A stretch of DNA of 64,000 nucleotides from Blastococcus tunisiensis (GTDB taxonomy: Bacteria; Actinomycetota; Actinomycetes; Mycobacteriales; Geodermatophilaceae): NCBI RefSeq assembly GCF_900112815.1, contig NZ_FOND01000008.1:62001-126000 (forward strand), given 5' to 3'. Each line of letters opens with the position of its first letter. Position 1 is the stretch's first letter. Below the pieces are notes generated by a model. It did not search any database and had not been told where the DNA came from. It saw only the letters and a list, made by a program, of their open reading frames with translations. Below are positions 15,681 to 24,079 of this stretch, piece by piece. The translations under genes and the position numbers were made by a program.

Positions 15681-18269
15681 TCAGCGCGCCGGCCCCTGCC
15701 GGGGATCGATCGGACGGGGCACCCACGCCGTCCCGGCGCCGGGCGGCCGCGGCCGGTCCTCCGGGTGCAGCCGGATGGCGACCAGCGCCACGTCGTCCTG
15801 CAGCCCCTCGGGCCGCAAACGCTCGATGACCTCGTCGCACAGCACCGGCAACGGCCGCTCGGCGAGCTCGGCCAGCGCCGCGCGCAGCCGGGCCATGCCG
15901 TCGTCCATGGGGAGGTCGCGGCCCTCCACGAGGCCGTCGGTGTAGAGCAGCAGGGTGGCCCCGTACCCGACCGTCACCACCGCGTCGGTCCGGGAGGACG
16001 TCGGGTCGACCCCCAGCATCAGCTGGGCCCGCGGATGGGCGAGCTCCTCGATGCGGCCGTCCCCGTGGAGCAGCAGCGGAGGGGGGTGCCCGGCGTTCGA
16101 CCAGCGCAGCCGGGTCAGCCCGGCCGCCCGATCCCCGGGCGTCTGCTCCACGCGGGCGATCGCGGCGGTGGCCATCGTGCCCATGCCCAGGCCCTGGATC
16201 GCGGCGTCCAGCTCCCCCAGGACGGCGGCCGGCCCGGGACCGTCGCGGTAGGCGATGCCGCGCAGCATGCCGCGGAGCTGCCCCATCGCGGCCGCCGCCT
16301 CCGTGTCGTGCCCGACGACGTCGCCGATCACCAGCACCGTGGCGCCCGACGGCTGCAGGAACGCGTCGTACCAGTCCCCACCGACCTCCGCGAGCTCCAC
16401 GGCCGGCAGGTAGCGCACCACGATCTCGACGTGGTCGGGCTGCGGCGGCGCGGTCAGCAGGCTGCGCTGGAGGCCCTCGGCGAGCCGCCGCTGCTGCCGG
16501 TACAGCCGGGAGTTGTCCAGCGCCAGGGCGATGCGATCGGCGACGTCCTGGGCGGTGGCCACGTCCTCGTCGTCGGCCTGGTCGCGGTCGGCGGGCCGGT
16601 AGATGCTCAACGCACCCAGGGTGCGTCCCCGGGCCACCATCGGGAGCGTGACCGCCGACTGCGGCGCCAGACAGGTGAGGACGTCGCGGACCTCGCCCGG
16701 TGGCAGCGACCGGCCCACCGCGGCCTCCACGTCGGGGACCCGCATCAGTTGGCCGGAGGCGAGCCCGCGCAGGAGCGGTGCGCTCGGCGGGAGGGCCGGC
16801 AGCCGCAGCTCGGCGTACCGGGCGACCGACGACCGCATCGCCGGGTCGACGTGCCAGCTCCCCACGTCGCGGGTCCGGCCGTCCTCGTCGACGAGGCTGA
16901 CGACGGCCCAGTCGCCGAGCACCGGCACGACGGCCTCGGCCACCCGCTGCAGCGCCGCCTCCTCGCCCGCGCCGGTGCTCAGCGGCGCAGACATCGCCGA
17001 GGTGACGTCCGCGACCAGGGAGAGCCGGGCGGTGCTGCGCCGGGACATCTCCGCCGCCCGCCGGCGCTCGGTGACGTCGACGAAGTACACCGACAGGCCG
17101 TCGGGCCCCGGCCAGGCCCGGACCTCGTACCAGGCGTCCAGCGGTGGCGGGTAGTAGGCCTCGAAGACCCGTTCCTGGCCGGTGGCCACCGCGTCCCGGT
17201 AGTTGATCTCGAAGTCGCTGCCGACCGCGGCGGGGAAGATCTCCCACATGACCCCGCTGAGGAGCTCCTCGCGGGTCCGGGAGAGCACCCGCTCCGCCTC
17301 GGCGTTGACGTAGGCGAACCGCCAGTCCCGGTCGACGGAGAAGAACGCCGACTTCATGACCTCGAGGATCCGGGCGACCCGCGAATCGCTGTGCCGCTGG
17401 GCGGTCGTGTCGAAGCCCGCCCCGATCAGCCGCACCGCCACCCCGCGATCGTCGGCGAGGGCGCGGCCCCGGCCCTGCACCCAGCGCGTCTCGCCGGACG
17501 GCAGGACGATGCGGATCTCGGCGTCGTACTCGCCGCAGCTGTCGATGGCCGCCTGCAACGAGTCCTTCAGCAGCTCCCGGTCGTCGGGGTGGCAGCGGCT
17601 GACGACCGCGTCGATGCTCTCGTCGAAGGTCACCCGGTCGTAGCCGAAGATCTCCACGAGCCGGTCGTCCCAGACCAGCCGCCCGGTGACCAGGTCCCAG
17701 TCGAAGCTGCCGATCTCCGCGGCGTCGATGGCCAGCTCGAACCGCAGCCGGTGGGCCTCGAACTCCCGTCCGAGGGCGGACAGCTCCAGCTCGGTGGCGA
17801 CCGAGTCGGCCAGCTGACGGAGCAGGCCGGTTTCGCTGTCGGTCCAGGGACGCGGTCGGACGCTGTAGGCGGTGAGGGCGCCGACGGGTGACCCGTCGAA
17901 GGCCACGAGGGGGACGCCGAGGAATGCACCGACCCGGCCGTCGGCGACCGGCGGCAGGGCGCCGACGCGGGGATCGGTCACGGCGTCGGCCACGACCAGG
18001 GGCAGGTCGCCCTGCTCCAGCACGACCGCGCAGAGGGAGTCCCCGTAGGGGACCTGGCGGCCGAGGCTGCCGGTGGGCAGGCCGTCCCCGCCCACCACGG
18101 TCTCGACCTCGCCGAGCAGGGAGACGGCGGTCGCGTCGGCCTCGAGCAGCCGGGTGGCGAGGCCGGTGAGGCGCTGCAGGGCGCGCGATCCGAGGGCGGT
18201 GGGCTCGAGGCGCCGTACCGCGGTCAGCCGCCCCTCGACGGAGCCCGGGTTCGGCTCGGGGGCGGTCAC
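15681..18269 (-). CDS. GAF-PAS-PAS-GAF-SpoIIE PP2C-type phosphatase
   Basis: An 862-residue multidomain sensor phosphatase. The domains in order are an N-terminal GAF (about 20-170: LQRLTGLATRLLEADATAVS, FLGVPLVAFDGSPVGALTAY), PAS (EIGSFDWDLVTGRLVWDDRL), PAS (AFFSVDRDWRFAYVNAEAER), a second GAF (SAVTLPMVARGRTLGALSIY) and a C-terminal SpoIIE/PP2C domain. The last carries the metal-binding Asp residues in VGGDWYDAF, VIGDVVGHDTEAAAAMGQLR and LLLYTDGLVEGRD. It should dephosphorylate a Ser/Thr-phosphorylated regulator, such as an anti-sigma antagonist, in response to small molecules, redox or light. GTG 18269 is chosen because GGAAGGAATCGACC precedes it; the frame stays open further upstream into repeat DNA, which is not coding. 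It converges with the HATPase gene. Confidence 0.9.
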   Translation of the reverse strand: MTAPEPNPGSVEGRLTAVRRLEPTALGSRALQRLTGLATRLLEADATAVSLLGEVETVVGGDGLPTGSLGRQVPYGDSLCAVVLEQGDLPLVVADAVTDPRVGALPPVADGRVGAFLGVPLVAFDGSPVGALTAYSVRPRPWTDSETGLLRQLADSVATELELSALGREFEAHRLRFELAIDAAEIGSFDWDLVTGRLVWDDRLVEIFGYDRVTFDESIDAVVSRCHPDDRELLKDSLQAAIDSCGEYDAEIRIVLPSGETRWVQGRGRALADDRGVAVRLIGAGFDTTAQRHSDSRVARILEVMKSAFFSVDRDWRFAYVNAEAERVLSRTREELLSGVMWEIFPAAVGSDFEINYRDAVATGQERVFEAYYPPPLDAWYEVRAWPGPDGLSVYFVDVTERRRAAEMSRRSTARLSLVADVTSAMSAPLSTGAGEEAALQRVAEAVVPVLGDWAVVSLVDEDGRTRDVGSWHVDPAMRSSVARYAELRLPALPPSAPLLRGLASGQLMRVPDVEAAVGRSLPPGEVRDVLTCLAPQSAVTLPMVARGRTLGALSIYRPADRDQADDEDVATAQDVADRIALALDNSRLYRQQRRLAEGLQRSLLTAPPQPDHVEIVVRYLPAVELAEVGGDWYDAFLQPSGATVLVIGDVVGHDTEAAAAMGQLRGMLRGIAYRDGPGPAAVLGELDAAIQGLGMGTMATAAIARVEQTPGDRAAGLTRLRWSNAGHPPPLLLHGDGRIEELAHPRAQLMLGVDPTSSRTDAVVTVGYGATLLLYTDGLVEGRDLPMDDGMARLRAALAELAERPLPVLCDEVIERLRPEGLQDDVALVAIRLHPEDRPRPPGAGTAWVPRPIDPRQGPAR

Positions 18270-18370
18270 GGTCGATTCCTTCCACAGGGGGCTGCGGGTC
18301 ACACGGACTGGCCCCAGCATTCCGGCCTGCGGAATCCCGGTCGGCACCGGGTGCCTCCCGTGGCCCTGGC

Positions 18371-18411
18371 CGGGCGGGCGCTCCCGGGGGCTTCCGGGGA
18401 GCGCCCGCCCG
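18371..18411. repeat. Strong 16-bp hairpin in the phosphatase leader region
   Basis: The left arm starts CGGGCGGGCGCTCCCG at 18371 and the right arm ends GGAGCGCCCGCCCG at 18411. They pair over 16 bp with a single bulged G and a loop of about 8 nt. It lies roughly 100 nt upstream of the phosphatase start on the template used for its leader. It could act as a terminator or attenuator for upstream transcription; no T-tract follows on either strand. Confidence 0.65.
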
Positions 18412-18660
18412 TCGGCGGGAGGGTGGCGGACGGCGGTGGCGTCCGCCGGCGCGGCCCCGCGGGCAGGCGACGCGTCCAGCATCGCCGTGCCGGAGCGGCC
18501 GGGCCGCGGACGGTCCGCGCGAGTCGTCCCCTCGGGGCGGACCCCCTGGTGCTGCCGGCCGGCGTCCGATCCGGTCAGAGACCCGGGGACGGAGGATCCC
18601 GTACGGGTACCGGTGGAGCGCCGTGTCCACCTCGGGACGGTGCCGGGGTCCGGTCGGCCG

Positions 18661-18745
18661 CGCCGCGGACGTCTGCGCCTCCCTGGAGGGTCCGCGCGCT
18701 GCTCGGGGCAGTCGGCGGGGGGTCGAGGCGAGAACCGTCGTGCGT
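18661..18745. repeat. 85-bp perfect direct repeat, copy 1
   Basis: The 85 bases here are identical to 18794-18878, with a 133-bp period. The unit starts CGCCGCGGACGTCTGCGCCT and ends GAGAACCGTCGTGCGT. Identity stops abruptly on both sides. Confidence 0.9.
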
Positions 18746-18793
18746 GCAGGTCGATCGACCACCGGGGCGGCACCGGACCGGCCGGACCGGCAC

Positions 18794-18878
18794 CGCCGCG
18801 GACGTCTGCGCCTCCCTGGAGGGTCCGCGCGCTGCTCGGGGCAGTCGGCGGGGGGTCGAGGCGAGAACCGTCGTGCGT
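18794..18878. repeat. 85-bp perfect direct repeat, copy 2
   Basis: Second copy of the unit at 18661-18745, identical over 85 bp and separated from it by a 48-bp spacer. Perfect identity in otherwise gene-free DNA points to a recent duplication or to maintenance by selection, for example as a structured RNA or protein-binding array. Confidence 0.9.
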
Positions 18879-19094
18879 CGGGTCGGTCGGCGGCCGGGGG
18901 TGCACCGTCGGAGGCGAGCCGGGGAGCGGCCGGGGTCGGCCGGGAGTTCGGACGTGCTCGGGGACCGAGGCGGCGGTCCCGGCCACCCGGGGAAGGGGGC
19001 GGCCGGTGCCGGCGTGCTCGGGCGGGCGGAGGACGGCGTCCAGCGGCTGGCTGCCGTGGTCGCGCTCGGTGCGGGTCGGATGCAGCGTCCGGTC

Positions 19095-19931
19095 CTAGGG
19101 GAACGAGCTCCAGGCGGAGCCCGGGGACCGGGAGCGCTGCGCCGGCAGGGGGGAGCCCCTGGCCGGGCACGCGTGCGGATCCCCCCGTGCGCGGGTCGGC
19201 CCGGTCGACGCCGGGGACGCGCGGGACGGGGACGGCCAGCCGGTGGCCCGGGAGCGTTCAGGCGGTCCGCACGGTCTTACGCCGGGGACGGCCACTGCTC
19301 CACGGGGGACCGATGGCACTCCTCGCGAGCCGGCCGACGACGCCGGACCGCGGGGAAGCAGCACCACGGCGGGGGAAGACGCCGCAGGCTGGATCAGGGG
19401 GGTGCTGGGCATCTCGCGCAGTACCACGGGGGGGTCGACCTCGTGGCGCACGGCCGGACGGGCCGGTGCACCCCAGGCGAGGTAGCGGCCGTCGGGACCG
19501 GCGCCCCAGAGCGCGAGCCGCCGCACGAGCGCGCGCACCCGGAGGGTGCGGCGGGGGGCCGGCGCGGGGCGTGGGGCGACGTGCCAGGCGAGGTGCTCGC
19601 CCCGGGGCCCGGCACCCCACAGGGCGGCGCGCCGGACGACGTCGGAGAGCCGGGTGACCGGCACCCGCTCGGGCTCGGGGACGACCAGCACCCGGGGGGC
19701 GACGGCGGGCCTGGCCATCGGCGCCGGCTGGACGGAGCGCAGCGGCCCGGTGCGGACGGCGCCCGTGCCGGTCCCCGGCGGCCGGTGGGCCGCGGCCCGG
19801 CGCGGCTGCGGGCGACGGACCGGTCCGGCTCCGCCGGCGCGGTCGAGGACGTCGATGAGCCCGGCGATGCTGCGCCCCTGCCCGTGCGGAGCGGCCGACA
19901 TGCGCGCCGCGGTCGCTCGCTCGCTGCTCAT
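19095..19931 (-). CDS. Uncharacterised protein with duplicated LWGAGP motif
   Basis: A 278-residue frame from ATG 19931, preceded by an excellent ribosome-binding site (AGGAGGCGAC). The N-terminal part (GRSIAGLIDVLDRAG) looks helical, followed by an Arg/Pro-rich linker. Two copies of a 37-residue-period repeat centre on LWGAGPRGEHLAW (104-116) and LWGAGPDGRYLAW (141-153), each preceded by VRR-x-A. No signal peptide or membrane helix is seen and I recognise no family. The last 80 residues are low-complexity and their reality is less sure. It is divergent from the nucleoside hydrolase gene, with a relatively AT-rich 283-bp promoter region between them. Confidence 0.65.
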   Translation of the reverse strand: MSSERATAARMSAAPHGQGRSIAGLIDVLDRAGGAGPVRRPQPRRAAAHRPPGTGTGAVRTGPLRSVQPAPMARPAVAPRVLVVPEPERVPVTRLSDVVRRAALWGAGPRGEHLAWHVAPRPAPAPRRTLRVRALVRRLALWGAGPDGRYLAWGAPARPAVRHEVDPPVVLREMPSTPLIQPAASSPAVVLLPRGPASSAGSRGVPSVPRGAVAVPGVRPCGPPERSRATGWPSPSRASPASTGPTRARGDPHACPARGSPLPAQRSRSPGSAWSSFP

Positions 19932-20105
19932 GTCGCCTCCTGAAGTCATGTCCGCAGCCGGGGGGGAAGGTGCTGCGGACAAGGAGGAATCTAGGGACCA
20001 CCGAGCCGTTTCCCCGCCATTCCCGACACCCGCCGGCATCCGCGTGACCGAACCGTTGCGCGACCATTCCAAACCGGTCGACGACCCTTTTCCCGCAGCG
20101 GTCAC

Positions 20106-20115
20106 TTGTCGACAA
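20106..20115. promoter_or_regulatory. Short palindrome in the divergent promoter region
   Basis: TTGTCGACAA is a perfect 10-bp palindrome in the unusually AT-rich 283-bp gap between the LWGAGP gene (start 19931, minus) and the nucleoside hydrolase gene (start 20215, plus). TAGATT near 19990 on the minus strand is a -10 candidate. The regulator is unknown. Confidence 0.35.
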
Positions 20116-20214
20116 ACTCTGCATTCCGAGCGTGGAATTGCGCTGCCACGCGGTCGGTCATCCCGGCGGGGCGGCCGACGCGCCCCGCGTGTCGGACGCT
20201 GACAGGATCCCGGG

Positions 20215-21153
20215 ATGCCCGTCCCCCTGGTGATCGACACCGACCCCGGCATCGACGACGCCCTGGCGATCCTCCTGGCCCTGGCCAGCCCGGAGGTCGA
20301 CCTGCGGCTGGTGACGACGGTGCACGGCAACGTCGAGCTGGCGCAGACGACCGAGAACGCGCTGCGCGTGCTGCACCTGGCCGGCCGCTCGGACGTGCCG
20401 GTGGCGGCCGGCGCCGCGGAGTCGCTGGTCCACCCCCAGCCGGAACGGGCCGGCCACGTGCACGGCGCCGCCGGCCTGGGCGGGGTGGAGCTGCCGCCGT
20501 CGCCGGCATCGGTGGACCCCCGGCCGGCGGTCGTCGCGCTGGCCGACCTGCTGGTGGCTTCTCCCGAGCCGGTGACCGTCGCCGCCCTCGGGCCGCTGAC
20601 CAACCTGGCGCTGCTCCTGCGGGTGTTCCCCGACGCGGCCGCACGGATCGACCGGCTGGTGGTCATGGGCGGCTCGGCCGCGCGCGGGGGCAACGTGACG
20701 GCGGCGGCGGAGTTCAACGTGTGGGCCGACGCGGAGGCCGCCCAGGCCGTGCTGACCTCGGCGCTGCCGACCGTGCTGGTCGGGCTCGACGTCACGCTGC
20801 CGACCGTGCTCGACGAGGACGGCATCGCCCGGTTCGCCGCCGGGCCGATCGGCGGCCGGGCCGCGGCGATCCTGCGGCAGTACCTCGACCACGCCCGTAC
20901 CGCCTACGGGACCAGTGGCGTCGTGCTGCACGACGCGCTCGCCGTCACCGAGGCCGTCGCCCCCGGCACCCTGGGCACGGTGCGGCGCGACGTCGTGGTC
21001 GACACCGGGCTGGGGTTCGGCCGTGGGCAGACCCTGGTCGACCGGCGCACCGTCTCGACCGCGGCCACCGCGGTGGAGGTCGCCGAGCGGGTCGACAGCG
21101 CCGCGGCGGTGGAGTTCCTCGTCTCCCGGCTGGCCGGCCTGGACGGCCGCTAG
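20215..21153 (+). CDS. Inosine-uridine nucleoside N-ribohydrolase
   Basis: A 312-residue nucleoside hydrolase of the IUNH family, which cleaves ribonucleosides to base and ribose in purine/pyrimidine salvage. The signature VIDTDPGIDDALAILLAL supplies the Asp cluster that binds calcium. AALGPLTNLALLL, VVMGGSAARGGNVTAAAEFN and the catalytic-His/Asp region HDALAVTEAVAPG follow in family order. Start ATG 20215. It converges on the GAF-ANTAR gene with overlapping stop codons (21150-21153). Confidence 0.93.
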   Translation: MPVPLVIDTDPGIDDALAILLALASPEVDLRLVTTVHGNVELAQTTENALRVLHLAGRSDVPVAAGAAESLVHPQPERAGHVHGAAGLGGVELPPSPASVDPRPAVVALADLLVASPEPVTVAALGPLTNLALLLRVFPDAAARIDRLVVMGGSAARGGNVTAAAEFNVWADAEAAQAVLTSALPTVLVGLDVTLPTVLDEDGIARFAAGPIGGRAAAILRQYLDHARTAYGTSGVVLHDALAVTEAVAPGTLGTVRRDVVVDTGLGFGRGQTLVDRRTVSTAATAVEVAERVDSAAAVEFLVSRLAGLDGR

Positions 21154-21842
21154 CGCCGGGTCCCGTCCACGATCCCCTGCGCGATGTCGCGGAGCTTGCG
21201 GTTGTACCGCTGGGAGGCCTCGCGCAGGATCTCGAAGGACTGTTCGGCGTCCACGTGCCGTTGTGCCATGAGGACGCCCTTGGCCTGCTCGATCACCGCG
21301 CGCGACTCCATGGCGATCCGCATGTTGTGCGCCTGGTCGTGCAGCTGGGCGTGGGCGTCGGCGTTGGCCACCGCCACGGCGATGGCATCGGCGACGTCGG
21401 TGCCCGCCTGGATGGATTCCGGCGAGGCGAACGCGCCCGGCTCGGTGGAGTAGTTGTTGAGCGCCCCGATGGTCGATCCCTGGTAGGGCAGCGGCACCGA
21501 CAGCGAGCTCCGCACGGGGCTGGTGTCGAGCAGGTGGGCGACGTAGTCCGGCCAGCGCTGCTCGGTCCGCATGTCGTCGACCCGGAGCAGGACGCCGCCG
21601 CGCCCGGCGTCCATGCACGGCCCGTACCCGTGCTCGTACTGCAGCTCGTCGGCCGCCAGGGCCATCGCCCCGTGGTGCGCGGCGGTGAACGCCCTGTCGT
21701 TGCGCAGCAGGGTGATCGACGCCGCCTCGGCTCCGGGGATGCCCCGGGCCGCGATGGTGACGACGTCGGTGAGGACGTCGGTCAGCGAGCGGCCGACGAG
21801 AGCCACCCGGCTGAGTTCGCGCAGCAAGGTCTCCACCGGCAC
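21150..21842 (-). CDS. GAF-ANTAR RNA-binding antiterminator regulator
   Basis: A 230-residue protein. The N-terminal GAF sensor domain spans about 15-160 (GAEAASITLLRNDRAFTAAH, RSSLSVPLPYQGSTIGALNN). The C-terminal ANTAR domain spans about 165-222 (NMRIAMESRAVIEQAKGVLM, AEQSFEILREASQRYNRKLR) and carries the conserved AKG and SQ..N residues. ANTAR domains bind paired hexaloop RNA hairpins and prevent transcription termination; GAF-ANTAR proteins are common in actinomycetes. The start is GTG 21842 by a weak AGG; GTG 21836 is the alternative. No target RNA can be assigned here. It diverges from the second HATPase gene, 120 bp away. Confidence 0.9.
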   Translation of the reverse strand: MPVETLLRELSRVALVGRSLTDVLTDVVTIAARGIPGAEAASITLLRNDRAFTAAHHGAMALAADELQYEHGYGPCMDAGRGGVLLRVDDMRTEQRWPDYVAHLLDTSPVRSSLSVPLPYQGSTIGALNNYSTEPGAFASPESIQAGTDVADAIAVAVANADAHAQLHDQAHNMRIAMESRAVIEQAKGVLMAQRHVDAEQSFEILREASQRYNRKLRDIAQGIVDGTRR

Positions 21843-21962
21843 AGTGTGCCTGGACAGCTGCGGAGTTCCCGCCCGCCGGTGCGCGACGGATTCCCATCGG
21901 TCAGGATGGACCCGGCCAGGCAGGGACCTGAACCGCCTGCACAGGAACGTGAGGGGGAGGCG

Positions 21963-22499
21963 ATGGCCGGGGACATGGCCGACCAGCCGCCCCACGACGC
22001 CGGTTCCGAGGCGTGGCCGTGCGCCCCGGTGCCGTCGGTGCCCGGCGACGTGTGGCACTGGCAGCTGGAGGCCATGCACGTCGTCTCCCGGGTCCGCAGC
22101 GACCTGCGCGCCCGCATCGCGCACCCGTCGGTCTCCTCCGCCTCCACCGAGGACGCCCGCGACGGCCTGCTCCTGGTCTTCGAGGAGCTGGCCTCCAACG
22201 CACTGCGCCACGGCGGCGGCGACGTCCGTGCGCTCGTGGTGGCCGGCCCCGGCGGCTGGCTGCTGGACCTCAGCGACGAGGCCCCGGACAGCCCACCGGT
22301 CCCCGCCGTCGACCGCGACCCGGCGCTGGGCGGGATGGGGCTGCACCTGGTCGCGCAGCTGTCCACGGCGTTCGGGTGGGAGCAGCGGCCGGGCCGCAAG
22401 CACGTGTGGGCCCGGCTGCCCTCCGGACGCGAGGAGGTGGAGGGACGGCGCCGCGGCCAGTTGCCCGAGCCGCGCTCCCCCGAGGTCCGCCGGGACTAG
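21963..22499 (+). CDS. Serine-kinase-type ATP-binding protein (RsbW-like HATPase), paralogue of 15212
   Basis: A 178-residue GHKL ATPase closely related to the product of 15212-15667. The N-box VFEELASNALRHGGGDVRA is nearly identical. The DLSDEAP motif, the GGMGLHLVAQLSTAFGW region and RKHVWARLPSG follow. It has an extra charged C-terminal tail. ATG 21963 follows GAGGGGGAGGCG. Its stop overlaps the stop of the convergent GTPase gene by 4 bp. It is probably an anti-sigma factor or switch kinase; partner unknown. The shared RHGGGDVRA shows recent common ancestry of the two kinases. Confidence 0.85.
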   Translation: MAGDMADQPPHDAGSEAWPCAPVPSVPGDVWHWQLEAMHVVSRVRSDLRARIAHPSVSSASTEDARDGLLLVFEELASNALRHGGGDVRALVVAGPGGWLLDLSDEAPDSPPVPAVDRDPALGGMGLHLVAQLSTAFGWEQRPGRKHVWARLPSGREEVEGRRRGQLPEPRSPEVRRD

Positions 22500-24079
22500 C
22501 GGCGGGCGGTCTGCACCGCCTCGCGGAAGCGGGCCGCGTCGGCGCGGACGGCCGTCATGGGGGCGAGCAGCTCCTCCTCCGCCACGGCCTCGACCGCGGC
22601 GCGCAGTCGGCGCTCGGCGGCCCGGCCCCGGCGGGCGGCCCGCAGCCGCACCAGTGGCCGGGACAGCACGGCCAGCAGGGGGCCGGCCAGCAACCCACCG
22701 ACGGCCAACAGCGTCGGCAGCGGCAGGCCCTCCACCCTCGGCACGGGCAGCACGTCGTCGAGCTGGAGGAACCCGAGCACGAGCAGCCCGAGCAGCCACA
22801 GCACGCCGACGAGGGCGGTGAGGGCGAGCAGCCACTGGAGGCCGCCGACGGCCCGTTGCCACAGCGGCACACGGTCCGGACCGAGGTCGGTGCCGGCCAC
22901 CGCCCGGTCGAGCCGGTCGGCCAGCTCCCCTTCCGAGACCTCCACGGTCCGCCGGAGATCGTCCCGCCAGGCCTGCGGCAGCCCCTCTCCCACCACGTCC
23001 CGGGCCCGCCGCACCGCCGTCGCCACCCCGGCCAGCTCCACGGGGCCGGCCGGGCCGAGCGAGGTGCGGGCCCGCTCGTCCCCCAGGTGCAGCCGCTCGA
23101 GCGGGTCGGGGCGCAGCTTCCGGGTCCAGCGCAGCAGCGGCCAGCCGGTGCGGGCCACGCCCGCGCGCAGCGTCGAGCGTTCCACGGCGGCGGTGACGGC
23201 GGGCACGCCCGCGGCGCCGGCGAGCGCCCCGCCGAGGTCGTCGAGCAGGTCGGCCCGGTCACGGCGCCCGAGCCCGGCGTCCGCACCCTCGGCATGGGCG
23301 CCGAGCGCGCTCGCCGTCGCACGGACGTCGGCGGTCAGCCGGTCGGTGGCCGCCCGCCGGGCGGCGACCCGGCGGGCCAGCTCGCCGCGGAGCTCGGCGA
23401 CACCGGCACCCGTCCGGCCGGAGGCGGCCAGCAGCGGGACGGCGCCCAGCCCCTCGCGGTCGAGCAGCGCGCGCAGGTCGGTGAGGCACGCCCGTGCGGC
23501 GGCGCCGTCCAGCCGGTCGACCTGGTTCAGGACGACCAGCAGCACGCCCGCGTGCCCGGCCAGCGGGACCAGGTACCGGTCGTGCACCGCGGCGTCGGCG
23601 TACTTCTCCGGGTCCAGCACCCACACCAGCACGTCGACCAGCCCGACGAGCCGGTCGACCTCGAGCCGGTGCTCGAGCCGCACGCTGTCGTGGTCGGGCA
23701 GGTCGAGCAGCACCAGCCCGTCGAGCGCCGGCTCGGGTGGGTGCCGGTGCCGGCGGGGCACCTCCAGCCAGTCCAGCAGGCGGTCGGCTCCTTCCTCCCC
23801 CCACGTGGTCGCGTGCGCCACGCCGGTGGTGGGCCGGCGGACGCCGGGCGTGCTGACCTCGCTCCCGGAGAGCGCGTTGAACAGCGTCGACTTGCCGCTG
23901 CCGGTCGCCCCGGCCAGGGCGACCACGGTGGCGTCCCCGAGGGCGGCGCGGGCTCCGGCCTTCCCGAGCAGCGCCCGGGCGCGGGCCACCTCCGGCACCT
24001 CGAGCCGCCCCTCGGCGACCTCGACCGCCTCCCGCAGCGCCGCCAGCCGGTCGGCCAGCGGCAGCTCCCGGCGGTTCAC
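22496..24079 (-). CDS. Dynamin-like membrane GTPase (second of a coupled pair)
   Basis: A 527-residue GTPase. G1 is GATGSGKS (57-64), RRPTTGVAHATT is the switch I-like region, G3 is LLDLPDHDSVR and G4 is VVLNQVDRL. After a helical middle (TADVRATASALGAHAEG, RARDVVGEGLPQAWRDDLRR) come two strongly hydrophobic helices (WLLALTALVGVLWLLGLLVL, LLAVGGLLAGPLLAVL) and a basic helical tail. This is the arrangement of bacterial dynamin-like proteins that anchor in and remodel membranes, and the pair recalls the actinomycete DynA/DynB partners (inference). Start GTG 24079 overlaps the stop of the preceding GTPase gene (GTGA), so the two are made together. Confidence 0.85.
   Translation of the reverse strand: MNRRELPLADRLAALREAVEVAEGRLEVPEVARARALLGKAGARAALGDATVVALAGATGSGKSTLFNALSGSEVSTPGVRRPTTGVAHATTWGEEGADRLLDWLEVPRRHRHPPEPALDGLVLLDLPDHDSVRLEHRLEVDRLVGLVDVLVWVLDPEKYADAAVHDRYLVPLAGHAGVLLVVLNQVDRLDGAAARACLTDLRALLDREGLGAVPLLAASGRTGAGVAELRGELARRVAARRAATDRLTADVRATASALGAHAEGADAGLGRRDRADLLDDLGGALAGAAGVPAVTAAVERSTLRAGVARTGWPLLRWTRKLRPDPLERLHLGDERARTSLGPAGPVELAGVATAVRRARDVVGEGLPQAWRDDLRRTVEVSEGELADRLDRAVAGTDLGPDRVPLWQRAVGGLQWLLALTALVGVLWLLGLLVLGFLQLDDVLPVPRVEGLPLPTLLAVGGLLAGPLLAVLSRPLVRLRAARRGRAAERRLRAAVEAVAEEELLAPMTAVRADAARFREAVQTARR

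Larger units (their letters stand above)
18270..19094. other. 825-bp stretch without a supportable gene
   Basis: Several frames are open across this interval, but none has family signatures, a ribosome-binding site or consistent codon periodicity. The 85-bp repeat copies are offset by 133 bp, which is not a multiple of three, so no single frame reads both alike. The stretch contains a strong hairpin, a small ATTCCG-N5-CGGAAT inverted repeat (18319-18335) close to the phosphatase start, and the direct repeat pair. It probably includes the phosphatase promoter and leader. Confidence 0.6.

Noticed and set aside
18270-19094. A possible further gene upstream of the phosphatase
   Set aside because: Frames are open on both strands but lack start signals and motifs, and the 85-bp repeat copies fall in different frames.
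15670-19170. An 1166-codon open frame antisense to the phosphatase reading direction's alternative frame
   Set aside because: Translation is Arg/Pro/Gly-rich with no family motif, and it overlaps the well-supported SpoIIE protein in another frame; high G+C leaves such frames open by chance.
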